Notes: generated from the sequence alone by a model not told the origin. A DNA stretch of 64,000 nucleotides from PALSA-612 sp963776375 (GCA_963776375.1 CAVZMF010000009.1:186001-250000), one strand, 5' to 3'; positions 32,845 to 42,869 are shown, counted from the stretch's first letter. Program-made: numbers and translations.

Positions 32845-33329
32845 AGGTCAGGGTCTATCGCAGCGGCGTCGCGACCCCGCCGGGCACGCGCGTCGTCTAC
32901 GACGTCGGGCGCGACGAGGCGCACTTCGGCGCGGCGCGCGTCGACGGCGAGGCAGTCGTGTGGGAGGTCGACGACCGCCCCGAGGGCGACTGGCTCGTGC
33001 GCTGCGACCGCGTCGACTTCCCGCCGGGCGGCGTCGCGTACCTGCACACGCACCCCGGCCCGGGGATCCGCGTCCTCCTGAAGGGCCGCCTCCGCATCGA
33101 CTCGGTGGGCGAGTCCCACGAATACGGACCGGGCGAGTGGTGGTTCGAGAGCGGCCCCGAGCCGGTGTTCGCCGCAGCCGCCGAGGACGAGGAGACCGCC
33201 TTCGTGCGCGTGATGCTCGTCCCGCGCGAGCTGGAAGGTCAGCGCACGATTCTCTACGTCGACCCGGCGGACGACGAGAAGCCGAAGCTCCAGCGCGCCC
33301 GGATCTACTTCGAGCACCCGCTCGCGTGA
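32841..33329 (+). CDS. Cupin-domain protein
   Basis: 162 residues from TTG at 32841, with the purine-rich ACGGGGGGCAG 9 nt upstream. Cupin core: PPGGVAYLHTHPGPGIRVLLKGRLRI, then EYGPGEWWFESG. His pair present, Glu replaced in motif 1. Its TTG overlaps a TGA that belongs to the duplicated SDR tail, so before the insertion the two genes probably overlapped directly. Its own stop lies inside a 38-bp palindrome. Confidence 0.85.
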   Translation: MKVRVYRSGVATPPGTRVVYDVGRDEAHFGAARVDGEAVVWEVDDRPEGDWLVRCDRVDFPPGGVAYLHTHPGPGIRVLLKGRLRIDSVGESHEYGPGEWWFESGPEPVFAAAAEDEETAFVRVMLVPRELEGQRTILYVDPADDEKPKLQRARIYFEHPLA

Positions 33330-33360
33330 GACGCCCTGTGGCCACAGGGCGTCTCACGCG
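33323..33360. repeat. 38-bp perfect palindrome spanning the cupin stop codon
   Basis: CGCGTGAGACGCCCTGTGG is followed directly by its exact reverse complement. The TGA stop of the cupin gene (33327-33329) is in the left arm. Possible terminator or insertion element end. Confidence 0.95.
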
Positions 33361-33372
33361 GGGAGGGGGCGC

Positions 33373-33421
33373 CGGGGGAACCGAGAGGTTCCCCCGTGCG
33401 CGGCGTCGCGGCTTTGCCGCG
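33373..33421. repeat. Two successive hairpins before the TPP-enzyme gene
   Basis: CGGGGGAACC-GAGA-GGTTCCCCCG at 33373-33396 and CGCGGC-TTT-GCCGCG at 33407-33421. The first shares GGGGGAA...TTCCCCC with the hairpin at 32777-32803, implying one repeat family. The 112-bp gap contains no gene. Confidence 0.85.
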
Positions 33422-33441
33422 GCGGCGCGGGAGAACACTGC

Positions 33442-35097
33442 GTGAGCCGCACCGGCGGCCAGGTTCTCGTCGACCAGCTCGAGCTGCACGGCGTCGAGCA
33501 TGCGTTCTGCGTGCCGGGCGAGAGCTACCTGCCCGTTCTCGACGCGCTGCACGACGCCGACATCCGGCTCGTCTCCTGCCGGCACGAGGCGGCGGCCGCG
33601 AACATGGCCGAGGCGTACGGGAAACTGACGGGGCGGCCCGGCGTCTGCCTCGTCACGCGCGGCCCGGGCGCGACGCACGCGAGCGTCGGCGTGCACATCG
33701 CCTCGCAGGACTCGACGCCGATGATCCTGCTCGTCGGACAGGCGCCGCGTCCGTTCCTCGGCCGCGACGCCTTCCAGGAGCTGGACTATCCGCACGCCTT
33801 CGGCGCGCTCGGGCTCGGCAAGTGGGCGGCCGAGGCCGAGTCGGCCGAGCGGCTGCCGGAGCTGGTCGCCCGCGCGTTCTCGGTCGCGCTCGGCGGGAGG
33901 CCGGGGCCGGTCGTTCTGGCCCTGCCGGAGGACGTTCTCTTCGAGGAGACCGACGTTTCCGACGGGGCGCCGGCGCAGGTGGCCCACCCGTCGCCGGGCG
34001 AGGAAGTCCTGACCCGGCTCGGCCGGCTCCTTGCGCAGGCCGAGCGGCCGCTCGCGATCGTCGGCGAGGGCGGCTGGACGGCGGCGACCGCGGCAGGCGT
34101 GACCGCCTTCTGCGAGGAGAACCGGATCCCGGTCGCGGCCTCCTTTCGCTGCCAGGACTTCGTCGACAACCGCTCCGAGGCCTACGCGGGCCACCTGACG
34201 CTGGGCATGGACCCGAAGCTCGCGCAGCGAGTCGAGGACGCCGACCTGATCCTCGCGCTCGGCGGCCGGCTCGGCGAGGTGACGACCCGCGGCTACACGC
34301 TGCTCGAGGCGCCGCGCCCGCGCCAGACGCTCGTCCACGCCCATCCCGACCCGGACGAGCTCGGCCGCGTGTACGAGGCGGAGCTGCCGATCGTCACGGC
34401 ACTGCCCGAGCTTGCGGCGGCGCTCCAGCGGCTCGGCGTCCTCGACCCTTCGCGCTGGGAGCGGTGGGCGGCGACCGCCCGCGCCGACTACCTCGCGAGC
34501 CTCGAGCGACGGGCGCTCCCCGGCGCGGTCGACCTCGGCGAGGTGCTCGTCTTCCTGCGCGCGCGCCTGCCCGAAGACGCGGTCTTCACCTGCGGCGCGG
34601 GCAACTTCACAGTCTGGGTGCACCGCTTCTTCGAGTTCTCGTGCTTCCCGACCCAGCTCGCGCCGCGCGCAGGGGCGATGGGCTACGGCCTGCCCGCGGC
34701 GCTGACGGCGAAGGTGCTCGACCCTGGGCGGCCCGCGGTCTGCCTGGCCGGCGACGGCGATTTCATGATGAGCGTGGCCGAGCTGGCCACGGCCGTGCAG
34801 TACGGGCTCGCCGTGATCGTGCTCGTCGTCGACAACGGCATGTACGGGACGATCCGCATGCACCAGGAGCGGCTCTACCCCGAGCGCGTGGTCGGCACCG
34901 ACCTCGTCAACCCGGACTTCGCCGAGCTGGCGCGGAGCTTCGGCTGCCACGGCGAGACGGTCGAGCGCACGGAGGACGTCGAGGCGGCGTTCGACCGGGC
35001 CGTCGCCTCGGGCAAGCCCGCCGTCATCGATCTGCGCGTCGATCCCGAGGCGATCCATCCGCGCTTCACGATCGCGGAGCTGCGCGCTTCCGCTTAG
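33442..35097 (+). CDS. Thiamine-diphosphate-dependent enzyme, acetolactate synthase-like
   Basis: 551 residues, full length. N-terminal Pyr domain with the activating Glu in CRHEAAAANMAEAYG; middle domain (LILALGGRLGEVTT); C-terminal PP domain with the TPP/Mg motif GDGDFMMS...VVDNGMYGT. It resembles large subunits of acetolactate synthase and related carboligases or decarboxylases; no small regulatory subunit is nearby, so a catabolic role in this operon is more likely than branched-chain amino acid synthesis. Confidence 0.9.
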   Translation: MSRTGGQVLVDQLELHGVEHAFCVPGESYLPVLDALHDADIRLVSCRHEAAAANMAEAYGKLTGRPGVCLVTRGPGATHASVGVHIASQDSTPMILLVGQAPRPFLGRDAFQELDYPHAFGALGLGKWAAEAESAERLPELVARAFSVALGGRPGPVVLALPEDVLFEETDVSDGAPAQVAHPSPGEEVLTRLGRLLAQAERPLAIVGEGGWTAATAAGVTAFCEENRIPVAASFRCQDFVDNRSEAYAGHLTLGMDPKLAQRVEDADLILALGGRLGEVTTRGYTLLEAPRPRQTLVHAHPDPDELGRVYEAELPIVTALPELAAALQRLGVLDPSRWERWAATARADYLASLERRALPGAVDLGEVLVFLRARLPEDAVFTCGAGNFTVWVHRFFEFSCFPTQLAPRAGAMGYGLPAALTAKVLDPGRPAVCLAGDGDFMMSVAELATAVQYGLAVIVLVVDNGMYGTIRMHQERLYPERVVGTDLVNPDFAELARSFGCHGETVERTEDVEAAFDRAVASGKPAVIDLRVDPEAIHPRFTIAELRASA

Positions 35098-35106
35098 GCT
35101 TCGGCC

Positions 35107-35553
35107 ATGGCCAAGTCATACGCATCCACGGTGATCGATGCGCCGGCCGATGAGGTCTGGGCGCGGGTTCGCGATTTCGACCACCTTCCCGTCTGGCACG
35201 GCGGCATGGTCGCGACGAGCGAGATCGAGGAGGGCAAGGCGGGCGACCAGGTTGGCGGCGTCCGGAGTTTCACGCTCACGAACGACGCACACCTGCGAGA
35301 GCAGCTGCTCGCGCACTCGGACATCGAGCGGTCGTACACGTACAACTTCCAGAAGCACCCGTTCGAAGGCGTCGAGAACTACGTCGCGACGATGCGAGTC
35401 ACGCCCGTCACCGACGGGGACAGGAGCTTCGTCGAGTGGTGGACGACGTTCGACTGCGCCCCCGACAAGATCGGCCACTGGGAGAACTTCTTCGCGACCG
35501 ACGTCTTCCAGGGGGGCCTGGACGCGCTGAAGGCGCACTTCTCGGCGACGTGA
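35107..35553 (+). CDS. SRPBCC-family (polyketide cyclase/MxaD-like) protein
   Basis: 148 residues forming a START/helix-grip fold: TVIDAPADEVWARVRDFDHLP, WHGGMVATSEIEEG, FVEWWTTFDCAP. Small-molecule binding or lyase role possible. It is 9 bp after the TPP enzyme stop and overlaps the RidA gene as GTGA. Confidence 0.87.
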   Translation: MAKSYASTVIDAPADEVWARVRDFDHLPVWHGGMVATSEIEEGKAGDQVGGVRSFTLTNDAHLREQLLAHSDIERSYTYNFQKHPFEGVENYVATMRVTPVTDGDRSFVEWWTTFDCAPDKIGHWENFFATDVFQGGLDALKAHFSAT

Positions 35554-35942
35554 GCGAGCGGCAGGAGTACCGGGTCGAGGGGCTGCCCGAGCCCTTCTCG
35601 CACTACACCGACGCCGTGCGGGCCGGGAACCTGCTCTTCGTCTCCGGCTGCGTCGCGCTGGACGCCGACGGCAACCTCGTGGGCGAGGGCGACGTCGCCG
35701 CGCAGGCGCGGCAGGTCTTCTCGAACATCGGGCTCTGCCTGGAGGCGGCGGGCGCGTCGTTCGCGGACGTGGTCAAGGTGACGACGTTCCTGACGGACGT
35801 GGCCGACCGGGCGCTCATCAACCCGGTGCGGCAGGAGTTCTTCGGCGACGCGCGGCCGGCGAGCACGCTCGTCGAGGTGAGCGCGCTCGTGCTGCCGGAG
35901 TTCCTGATCGAGGTCGAGGCGGTGGCCGTCATCCCCTCGTGA
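35550..35942 (+). CDS. RidA-family enamine/imine deaminase
   Basis: 130 residues from GTG at 35550. Typical RidA features: FSHYTDAVRAGNLLFVSGCVALD, NIGLCLEAAGASFADVVKVTTFLTD split over two strands, Arg in NPVRQEFF and RPASTLVEV. It hydrolyses reactive enamines to ketones and ammonia. Its position next to an amidase suggests a nitrogen-containing substrate for the operon. Confidence 0.92.
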   Translation: MSERQEYRVEGLPEPFSHYTDAVRAGNLLFVSGCVALDADGNLVGEGDVAAQARQVFSNIGLCLEAAGASFADVVKVTTFLTDVADRALINPVRQEFFGDARPASTLVEVSALVLPEFLIEVEAVAVIPS

Positions 35943-37052
35943 GCGTCGACCCCTACAACGCGCTCATCACCCGAGTCGAGCCCGATCCCGAGGTGCGCCC
36001 CGGGCCGCTGTCGGGGAAGCGGCTGCTCGTCAAGGACCTGATCGACACTGCGGGGATCCGGACGACGTACGGCTCGCAGATCTACGGCGACCACGTGCCT
36101 GAGCGGACGGCGCCCGCGGTCACACGGCTCATCGAGGCGGGAGCAGTGCTCGTCGGCAAGGCGAACCTGCCCGAGTTCGCGTGGGCCGTGATGGGCCAGA
36201 ACCCGTTCTACGGCACGGTGCACAACCCGGTGGCGCCGGGGAAGACGACCGGCGGCTCGAGCGCCGGGAACGCGGCGGCGCTGGCCGCGGACTTGTGCGA
36301 CATCGGGCTCGGGACCGACACCGGCTGCTCGATCCGGCTTCCCTCGGCATGCTGCGAGACCGTCGGGCCTGAAGCCGCGGTGGGGCTCCATCGACATGAC
36401 CGGCGTGTTCCCGCTCTGCCCCTCGCTGGACACGCTCGGGCCGATGGCGCGCACGGTCGAGGACGTCGCGCTCGTGTGGTCGGTACTCAAGGACGCGCCT
36501 GCGCCCGAGCCACGGCTCGACGGCCTGACAGTCGGGCTGCTCAGGCAGCCGCCGATGGTCGGCGACGGTCGCCCCACCGAGCCGAGCGACGAGGCCGAAG
36601 GCTGGGCAGCCGATCTCGAGCGACTCGGCGCGCACATCGTCGAGGCGCGGGTGCCGGAGCCGTCGGCGAACACCTGGCCAATGTTCAACCACGAGGCGCT
36701 CGAGTCGCACCGCACGACCTTCCCGTCCCGCGCCGACGAATACTCGGATGTCTGCCGGACGAAGCTCGAGATCGCGCAGCGGACGACCGCCGACGAGGTC
36801 GAGGAGGCGTACCGCGCGCTCGAGGAGTGGCGTCGGTACGAGCCCGAGGTCGATCTCTACGTGGCCCCCTGTTACACGCAGGACCTCCCCGCCGAGGACG
36901 CGGACGAACTCGAGGTGCGCCTGCGCTTCTCCGAGTTCCTCCGCTGGGTCAACCTGATCGGCTGGGCCGGCCTCGCGATCGGCAACCTGCAGCTGATCGC
37001 CCCGCACGACGAGACGGTCCTCGCCGCCGGCCTTGCGTGGTCCCGCGGCTGA
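35939..37052 (+). CDS. Amidase signature-family enzyme (one frameshift near 36368)
   Basis: GTG at 35939 overlaps the RidA stop (GTGA). Catalytic Lys in LLVKDLIDTAG, cis-Ser in TTGGSSAGN and nucleophile Ser in GTDTGCSIRLPSA. One extra C in GTCGGGCCTGAAG (~36368) breaks the frame; removing it gives VGLKPRWGSIDMTG and a product of ~370 residues, ending at 37052. The total length then becomes a multiple of three. Short for the family (usually 430-500), but the core is complete. It would hydrolyse an amide, last step of the operon. Confidence 0.85.
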
Positions 37053-37066
37053 CACGTCGGTCCGAG

Positions 37067-37206
37067 CCATGTCCGAGGGACAGTCCCTGTAACCGGCTGT
37101 CCACAGGCTGTGGCATCAGCAACTTGCGCGAGCGCAGTCGTTGCGCCGACCACCTGTTCTCTCCAGCCATGTCTGGGGGACAGTCCCTGTAACGGGCTGT
37201 CCACAG
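37067..37206 (+). repeat. Tandem pair of 40-bp intergenic repeats, 100-bp period
   Basis: Copies 37067-37106 and 37167-37206, starts exactly 100 bp apart. Both read CCATGTC, then GGGACAGTCCCTGTAAC, then GGCTGTCCACAG. They fill the gap between two convergent genes (amidase and enoyl-CoA hydratase) and may serve as a two-way terminator. Confidence 0.88.
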
Positions 37207-37215
37207 GACGTGGCC

Positions 37216-37992
37216 CTAGCGGCCGTGGAAGGTCGGCGGGCGCTTCTCGACGAAGGACTCGACGCCCTCGCGGAAGTCGTCCGTCGACTTGAGCACGCCG
37301 TAGGCGAGGCCCTCGAGCTCGAGGCCGACGTGGAGGGGGCTGTCGTAGACCTGGTTGAGCACGCGCTTGGCCATCGCCAGCGCGACCGGCGACAGCGCGC
37401 TCAGCTCGGCGACCATGCGCGCCACGGCGTCGTCGAGCTCCGCCGCCGGCACGACCTCGGACACGAGCCCCCACTCGAGCGCGTCCGCGGCCGTGAGCCG
37501 CTTGCGGCGCATGATCACGTCCTTGGCCCGCGAGAGGCCGACCAGCCGGGTCAGCCGCTGCGTGCCTCCCGAGCCGGGGATCATCCCGAGGCCGATCTCA
37601 GGCAGCCCGAGCTGCGCGTCCTCCGAGCAGATCCGAAAGTCGCACGCGAGCGCGAGTTCGAGGCCGACGCCGAGGCAGTGGCTCTCGATCCGTGCGATCA
37701 CGGGCTTCGGGCAGCGCTCGGGCGCGGCGACGTTGAACGCGAGCGACGACATCTCGTCGACCGAGGCGGTGAGGAACGAGGCGATGTCGCCGCCGGCCGT
37801 GAACGTCCCGTCGGCTCCGGTCATGACCACCGCGCGCACGGCGTCGTCGCGTCCGAGCTCGACGAAGGTCGCCGCAAGCTGGCCCCGGGCCGCGAGCGAC
37901 ACGCGGTTGAGCTTGCCGGGCACGTCGAGCGTGATCGTTGCGACGCCGCGCTCGTCGTCGCGCTCGACCCTGAAGCCGTCGTACTCGGTCAC
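37216..37992 (-). CDS. Enoyl-CoA hydratase/isomerase family protein
   Basis: 258 residues from GTG at 37992 (overlaps the ligase stop as GTGA). Crotonase-fold oxyanion hole residues in TFTAGGDIASF and HCLGVGLELALACD; the second catalytic region ELGLPEIGLGMIPGSGGT reads LGLPEIGLGMIPGSGGTQRL with Glu. It adds water to enoyl-CoA or isomerises it. Last gene of the 37-48 kb minus-strand unit. Confidence 0.9.
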   Translation of the reverse strand: MTEYDGFRVERDDERGVATITLDVPGKLNRVSLAARGQLAATFVELGRDDAVRAVVMTGADGTFTAGGDIASFLTASVDEMSSLAFNVAAPERCPKPVIARIESHCLGVGLELALACDFRICSEDAQLGLPEIGLGMIPGSGGTQRLTRLVGLSRAKDVIMRRKRLTAADALEWGLVSEVVPAAELDDAVARMVAELSALSPVALAMAKRVLNQVYDSPLHVGLELEGLAYGVLKSTDDFREGVESFVEKRPPTFHGR

Positions 37993-39355
37993 GCCGGTGC
38001 CTCCTCGCGTAGAAGCCGTCGCAGGATCTTTCCAGAGGGGCTCTTCGGGAGCGACTCGACGAAGCGGTACTCGCGCGGCCGCTTGAAGCGGGCGAGGTCG
38101 TCGGACGCGAGGCAGTACGCGTCGAGATCCTCGGCGGTGAGCTCGCCGTCGGCGACGACGACCGCGACCACGCGCTGGCCGAGCCGCTCGTCGGGTGCCG
38201 CGACGACTGCCACCTCGGCCACCTTCGGATGGCTCGCGAGCACGTCCTCGACCTCGAGCGGATGCACGTTCTCGCCGCCGGAGATGATCATGTCGTCGAC
38301 GCGGCCGAGCACCCAGAGCTCGCCGTCCTCGTCCAGCCGGCCGACGTCGCCCGTGTGGTACCAGCCGTCGACGATCGCCTTGGCGTCGGCGTCCGGCCGC
38401 TGCCAGTAGCCCGTGAACGCCGTGTCCGCGTCCATGGCGCAGAGGACCTCGCCGTTCTCGTCGATCCGAAGCCGCACCCCGAGCGACGGGCGGCCCGCGC
38501 AGCCCGGCTTCGCCGCCTGGTCGCGGTGGATCGAGAACGTGTAGATCTCCGTCGAGCCGTAGTAGTTCACGAACACGCGCGGCCGGAACACCTCCACGCA
38601 GCGCTCGACGAGAGCGCTCGTCATCGCGGCGCCGGCGTAGCAGAGCGCCTCCACCGACGAGAGGTCGTACTCGCCGAGCCGCGGATGGTGGACGAGGTCG
38701 TAGAAGAGCGTGGGGGCGAGGTAGAGCGACGTGATCCGCTCGTCCTGGATCAGCCGCAGCGCCTCCTCGACGTCCCAGCGCGGCCTGCGAGACGAAGCAG
38801 CCGCCGATCAGGTGCATCGAGATCAGCGAGTGGATGCCCATCGTGTGGTAGAGCGGCATCACCCCGAGCGTCCGGTCGCCGTAGCCGTAGCCCTGCTGGA
38901 CGACCTGGAAGAGCGAGCCGTAGTAGTCGGCCCTGTGCGACCGCGGCACGCCCTTCGGGCCGGCCGGTCGTGCCGGACGTGTAGAGCATCAGGCTCGTCT
39001 CGCGCTCGTCGACGTCGAGCGCGCCCGGGTGCTCGGGGCCGTCCGGGAGCGGCGCGCCCTCCCGGAGCACGACGCTCGCGCCGCAGTCCTCGACGCAGTA
39101 GTCGAGATCGGCCTGGGAGGCGCGCCAGGAGAGCGGGACGAACACCGCGCCCGCACCACTGGGCGGCCCAGTAGAGGAGCGCCGTCTCGACGCGGTTGTC
39201 GAGCACGGTGGCGAGCCGCTCGCCGCGCTCGAGACCGAGCGCCGCCCGCGATCCGCGCCGCGCGCTCGCGGAGCTCCGCGTAGCGTGATGCCGGGGAGCG
39301 CCTCCGCCTCCGGGCTCCGCTCGGCGGCGGCGAGCAGGGAGAGCGCGAGGTTCAC
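37989..39355 (-). CDS. AMP-dependent acyl-CoA ligase (five 1-bp insertions)
   Basis: Reads VNLALSLLAAAERSPEAEAL from GTG 39355 to LRRLLREEAPA. The frame is broken near 39283, 39243, 39151, 38956 and 38780. At each point one extra G or C interrupts a known motif; for example TSGTTGRP then K-GVPRSH, and QWCG then AVFVPLSW. The span of 1367 bp minus 5 is exactly 454 codons. Motifs restored: LYTSGTTGRPKG, NYYGSTEIYT, WYHTGDVGRLDEDG and KSPSGKILRR. It would make the CoA ester of an acid produced by the adjacent hydroxylase. Confidence 0.85.
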
Positions 39356-39797
39356 GGGGCCTCCGCCGCCTGCGGCGATCGCGTCGACGATGGGCTCGTA
39401 GCCCGTGCAGCGGCAGAGGTGCCCGGAGAGCATGTCGACGATCTCCTCGCGGGTGGGCGGGCCGCCGCGGTCGAGCAGATCGGAGGCGGCGAGCAGGATC
39501 CCCGGGGTGCAGAAGCCGCACTGGAGCGCGTGGTTGGCCCGGAACGCCTCCTGCAGCGGGCCCCACTCGAGCCCCTCGACGGTCTGGATCTCCGCGCCGT
39601 CGGCCTGCACGGCGAGCAGGAGGCACGAGCGGATCGCGACGCCGTCGAGGCGCACGGTGCAGGCGCCGCAGACGCCGTGCTCGCAGCCGACGTGCGTCCC
39701 GGTCAGCCCGAGCGTGTGGCGCAGGAAGTCGGAGAGCAGGAGGCGCGGCTCGACCTCCTCGCGGTAGCGCCGGCCGTTGACCGTCGACCTCGATCAC
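39352..39797 (-). CDS. Second molybdenum hydroxylase, 2Fe-2S subunit (two 1-bp insertions)
   Basis: GTG 39797 gives VIEV-TVNGRRYREEV after removal of one base near 39785. Cys ligands: VGCEHGVCGACTVRLDG, then RSCLLLA, QCGFCTPG and CRCTGYEP. A second extra base near 39370 hides the stop; without it the protein ends IAAAEAP and its TGA overlaps the ligase GTG. Corrected length 147 residues (446 minus 2 is 148 codons). Electron-transfer subunit of the enzyme encoded at 39.8-42.9 kb. Confidence 0.87.
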
Positions 39798-40567
39798 GTG
39801 ACGCGCCCCACCGCCCGGTCGACCAGGACGACGCACGAGCTGGCGCAGGTAGTCGGCGGAGGCGTGCAGCGTGCCCCACGGCTCGATCTGCTCGGCGGCC
39901 GAGGCGCCCGGGTGAGCCGGGTCGACCTCGACCACGGTCGGCCGGTCGACGACCGAGCCGACGACGACGCGCAGCCCGTCCGGCCCGGAGATCGCGGCCG
40001 CCATGCACAGCGCGAAGTCGCCGCGGCGCAGCGGCGAACTCCTCGAACGCGTAGCGCGTGTCGGGCCGGGCTGCCGGCCAGCGCGTCTCGACGAGCAGCT
40101 CGCCCGGCTCGAGCGCGGTCGTGAAATGGGTGACGAAGAACTCCTCCGCCGGGATCGTCCGCCCGGCGCTCGTCACGACCGAGCCGCCGAGCGCGGTGAG
40201 CGCGAGCGGCAGCTCGGCGGCGGCGTCGGCGTGCGCGACCGAGCCGCCGACGGTTCCGCGGTTCCGCGTCACGAAGTGGCCGACGAAGGGGAGGCACTGC
40301 GCGAGGAGCGGGATCTCCGTCAGGCGCGGATCGGCCTGCCGCACCGTCGCGCCGACGCGCCAGGAGCCGTTCTCGCGCGCGACGTCGCCGAGCGGGAGCC
40401 GGTTGACGTCGACGATCACGGTCGGGCGCGCGAGCCGCATGTTCAGCATCGGCACGAGGCTCTGGCCGCCGGCGAGCACCTTCGCCTCGTCGCCGTGCTC
40501 GGCCAGCAGCGGCGGCCGCCTCCTCGACCGACTCCGGCCGCTCGTACCGGAACGCGACCGGCTTCAC
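39794..40567 (-). CDS. Second molybdenum hydroxylase, FAD subunit (three 1-bp insertions)
   Basis: From GTG 40567 (VKPVAFRYERPESVEEAA), with insertions near 40511, 40030 and 39836. FAD motifs AKVLAGGQSLVPMLNMRL and NRGTVGGSVAHADAAAELP are clear. Corrected length 256 residues (774 minus 3 is 257 codons), normal for CoxM. Start and stop both overlap neighbours as GTGA, which supports the corrections. Confidence 0.86.
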   Translation of the reverse strand: MKPVAFRYERPESVEEAAAAAGRARRRGEGARRRPEPRADAEHAARAPDRDRRRQPAPARRRRARERLLARRRDGAAGRSAPDGDPAPRAVPPLRRPLRDAEPRNRRRLGRARRRRRRAAARAHRARRLGRDERRADDPGGGVLRHPFHDRARAGRAARRDALAGSPARHALRVRGVRRCAAATSRCAWRPRSPGRTGCASSSARSSTGRPWSRSTRLTRAPRPPSRSSRGARCTPPPTTCASSCVVLVDRAVGRVT

Positions 40568-42866
40568 CGCATCAGCTCCCAGACGCGCCCGGGCGTCAGC
40601 GGCACCTCGACCTCCTCGACGCCGAGCGCGTCGGCGACGGCGTTCGCGATCGCGCACGGGACGCTCATCGTGCCGCCCTCGCCGAGGCCCTTCGCGCCGA
40701 GCGGCGTGAACGGCGACGGCGTCTCGCGATGGCCGATCTTGAGCGTCGGCAGGTCGGGCGCGGTCGGGCACAGGTAGTCCATGAACGTGCCGGTGAGCAG
40801 GTTTCCGTCCTCGTCGTAGACGACGCGCTCGAACAGCGCGGCGCCCGCTCCGTGCGCGAAGTCGCCGCGCATCTGGCCGTCGGCGATCAGCGGGTTGAGC
40901 AGCCGGCCGGCGTCGTGGACGGTCGCGTAGTCGAGCACGTTCACCTCGCCGGTCGCGCGGTCGACCTCGACGACCGCGACGTCGGCGATGAAGCCGTGGG
41001 CGGCCGAGGCGGCGACGCGGTCGTCCTCGTCCGGCGCGTTCAGGTTGGGCGCGGCGCAGAACGCGGTCTCGTGCAGCCCGGGCTCCATCCCCGGCGGCAG
41101 CGCCTCGGTGTGCCAGTGCGCGATGCCGGCGACGCGGCGCAGCGAGAGCGATTCGTCGCCCGCGTGCTCGCGGATCGCTGCGATCTTCGCCGCGAGCTTC
41201 TGCGCGGCGAGGTGGACGGCCCCTGCGCCGACGCCCGAGAACCGCGACGAGTAGTTGCCCGACGAGACCGTCCACGCGCTCGTCGACGTGTCGACCGCCG
41301 TCAGCACCTCGATCTCCTCGGGCGTGACGCCGAGCGCATCCGCGGCGACCTGCGCGGCGACGGTGGCGTGCCCCTGCCCCTGCGGCGTCGTCCCGATCAG
41401 CACCGTGATGCCGCCGAGCGGCGAGATCGCCACGGTCGCGCCCTCCGCGTTTCCCGACTTGGGCAGGCCCGCCGCGCGCTCCTCGGCCGTCAGCGCGAGC
41501 GTGACGTAGCCCATGTTCGAGATCGACGGCTCGACGCAGCAGGCGACGCCGATCCCGTACAGGCGCCCGTCCGCGCGCGCCGCGCGCTGCTCCTCCCGCC
41601 GCGCGTCGTAGTCGACGAGCTCGAGCGCGTCCTCGAGGCAGCCCGCGTAGTCGCCCGAGTCGTAGAGCCCGCCCGACGGCGTGCGGTAGGGGAACTCGTC
41701 GGCGCCGATCAGGTTGCCGCCGCGCGAGCTCGGCGGGGTCGAGCCCGAGCTTCCCGGCGGCGATCGCCATCGTCCGCTCGAGGGCCATGTACAGCTGCGG
41801 ACCGCCGAAGCCGCGGTTGAGCCCGGTCGGGCAGCGGTTCGTGAGCACGACGCGGTTGCGCACGGCCACGTGCCGCGCGCGGTACGCGCCCGTGAGCGCG
41901 CCGTGCATGCGGTAGAGGCTCGCCGGCTCGGGCGCGCGGATGTAGGCGCCGACGTCCTCGAGCACGTCGTAGCGGAGCGCCAGGAGCTCGCCGTCCGCGG
42001 TGAACGCGGCCTCGAGGTCGGTGATCCGCGCGGTCGACGCCGAGCTGCCGGCGAGGTGCTCGAGCCGATCCTCGGTCCAGCGCACGGGCACGCCGAGCTT
42101 GCGTGCGGCGAGGCCGATCAGGACGACGTAGACGTAGGTCGTCGCCTTGATCCCGAAGCTGCCGCCCGAGTTCGGCGGCGTGATCAGCCGCAGCTTCGAG
42201 CCCTTGAGCCCGAGCGCGCCGGCGGCGACCGAGTGGAGCGTGAACGGGCCCTGGAAGTTCGCCCAGGCGGTCAGCACGCCGGTCGCCTCGTTCCAGTCCG
42301 CGACGACGCCGTAGCACTCGATCGGGCATGCCGTCCAGCGCGGGAAGGCGTAGCGGCCCGCGACGACGATGTCCGCCGCGGCGAAGGCCGCGTCGGGGTC
42401 GCCGTACGAGAACGAGCGGTCGGAGACGACCTCGCCCGCCTCGGCGTCGAGCACCGGGTCGAGCGGCTCGTACTCGACCTCGATCAGCTCGGCCGCGTCC
42501 TCGGCGGTGTAGCGGTCGCGGGCGACGACGACGGCGAGCGGCTCGCCTGCGTAGCGCGCCACCTCGTGCGCCGCGGCGTAGTACGGCGGCGGGTTCTCGA
42601 CGCCGACCGGAAACGGGTTGGACATCGCCGCCACGTCCGCGCCGGTGAGGACGCCGATCACGCCCGGGTGCGCGAGCGCCGCGGAGGGGTCGAGGCGAGA
42701 CGATGCGCGCGTGCGCGAACGGCGAGCGGAGGATCGCCGCGTGTCCGGCGTTCCGGGCCGGATCGATGTCGTCCATGAACCGGCCTTCGCCGCGAAGGAG
42801 CGGCTCGTCCTCGAGGCGCGGGACGGCCTTTCCGATCCAGGTCTCGCGATCGGTCGCGACGCCCAC
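40564..42866 (-). CDS. Second molybdenum hydroxylase, large subunit (two 1-bp insertions)
   Basis: GTG at 42866 (VGVATDRETWIGKAVPRLED), insertions near 42695 and 41718; corrected length 766 residues, typical for CoxL-type subunits. Motifs: RFMDDIDPARN, GGSFGIKATTY, RCPTGLNRGFGGPQ as active-site loop, TTPQGQGHATV and the C-terminal GAKGLGEGGTMS with the base Glu. The loop is not AYRCSFR, so it is not form I CO dehydrogenase. Unlike the 6.6-9.1 kb enzyme, this large subunit is one chain. Confidence 0.88.
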
Positions 42867-42869
42867 GGG

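Noticed and set aside
33396..35153. Long overlapping frames on both strands over the TPP enzyme
   Set aside because: High GC produces long shadow frames; these are Arg/Pro-rich and have no domains, whereas the 33442 frame has full TPP-enzyme motifs.
39794..42866. Carbon monoxide dehydrogenase (CoxL form I)
   Set aside because: The diagnostic AYRCSFR loop is absent; the loop reads LNRGFGG. Presence of CoxD/CoxE-like genes alone does not show CO oxidation.
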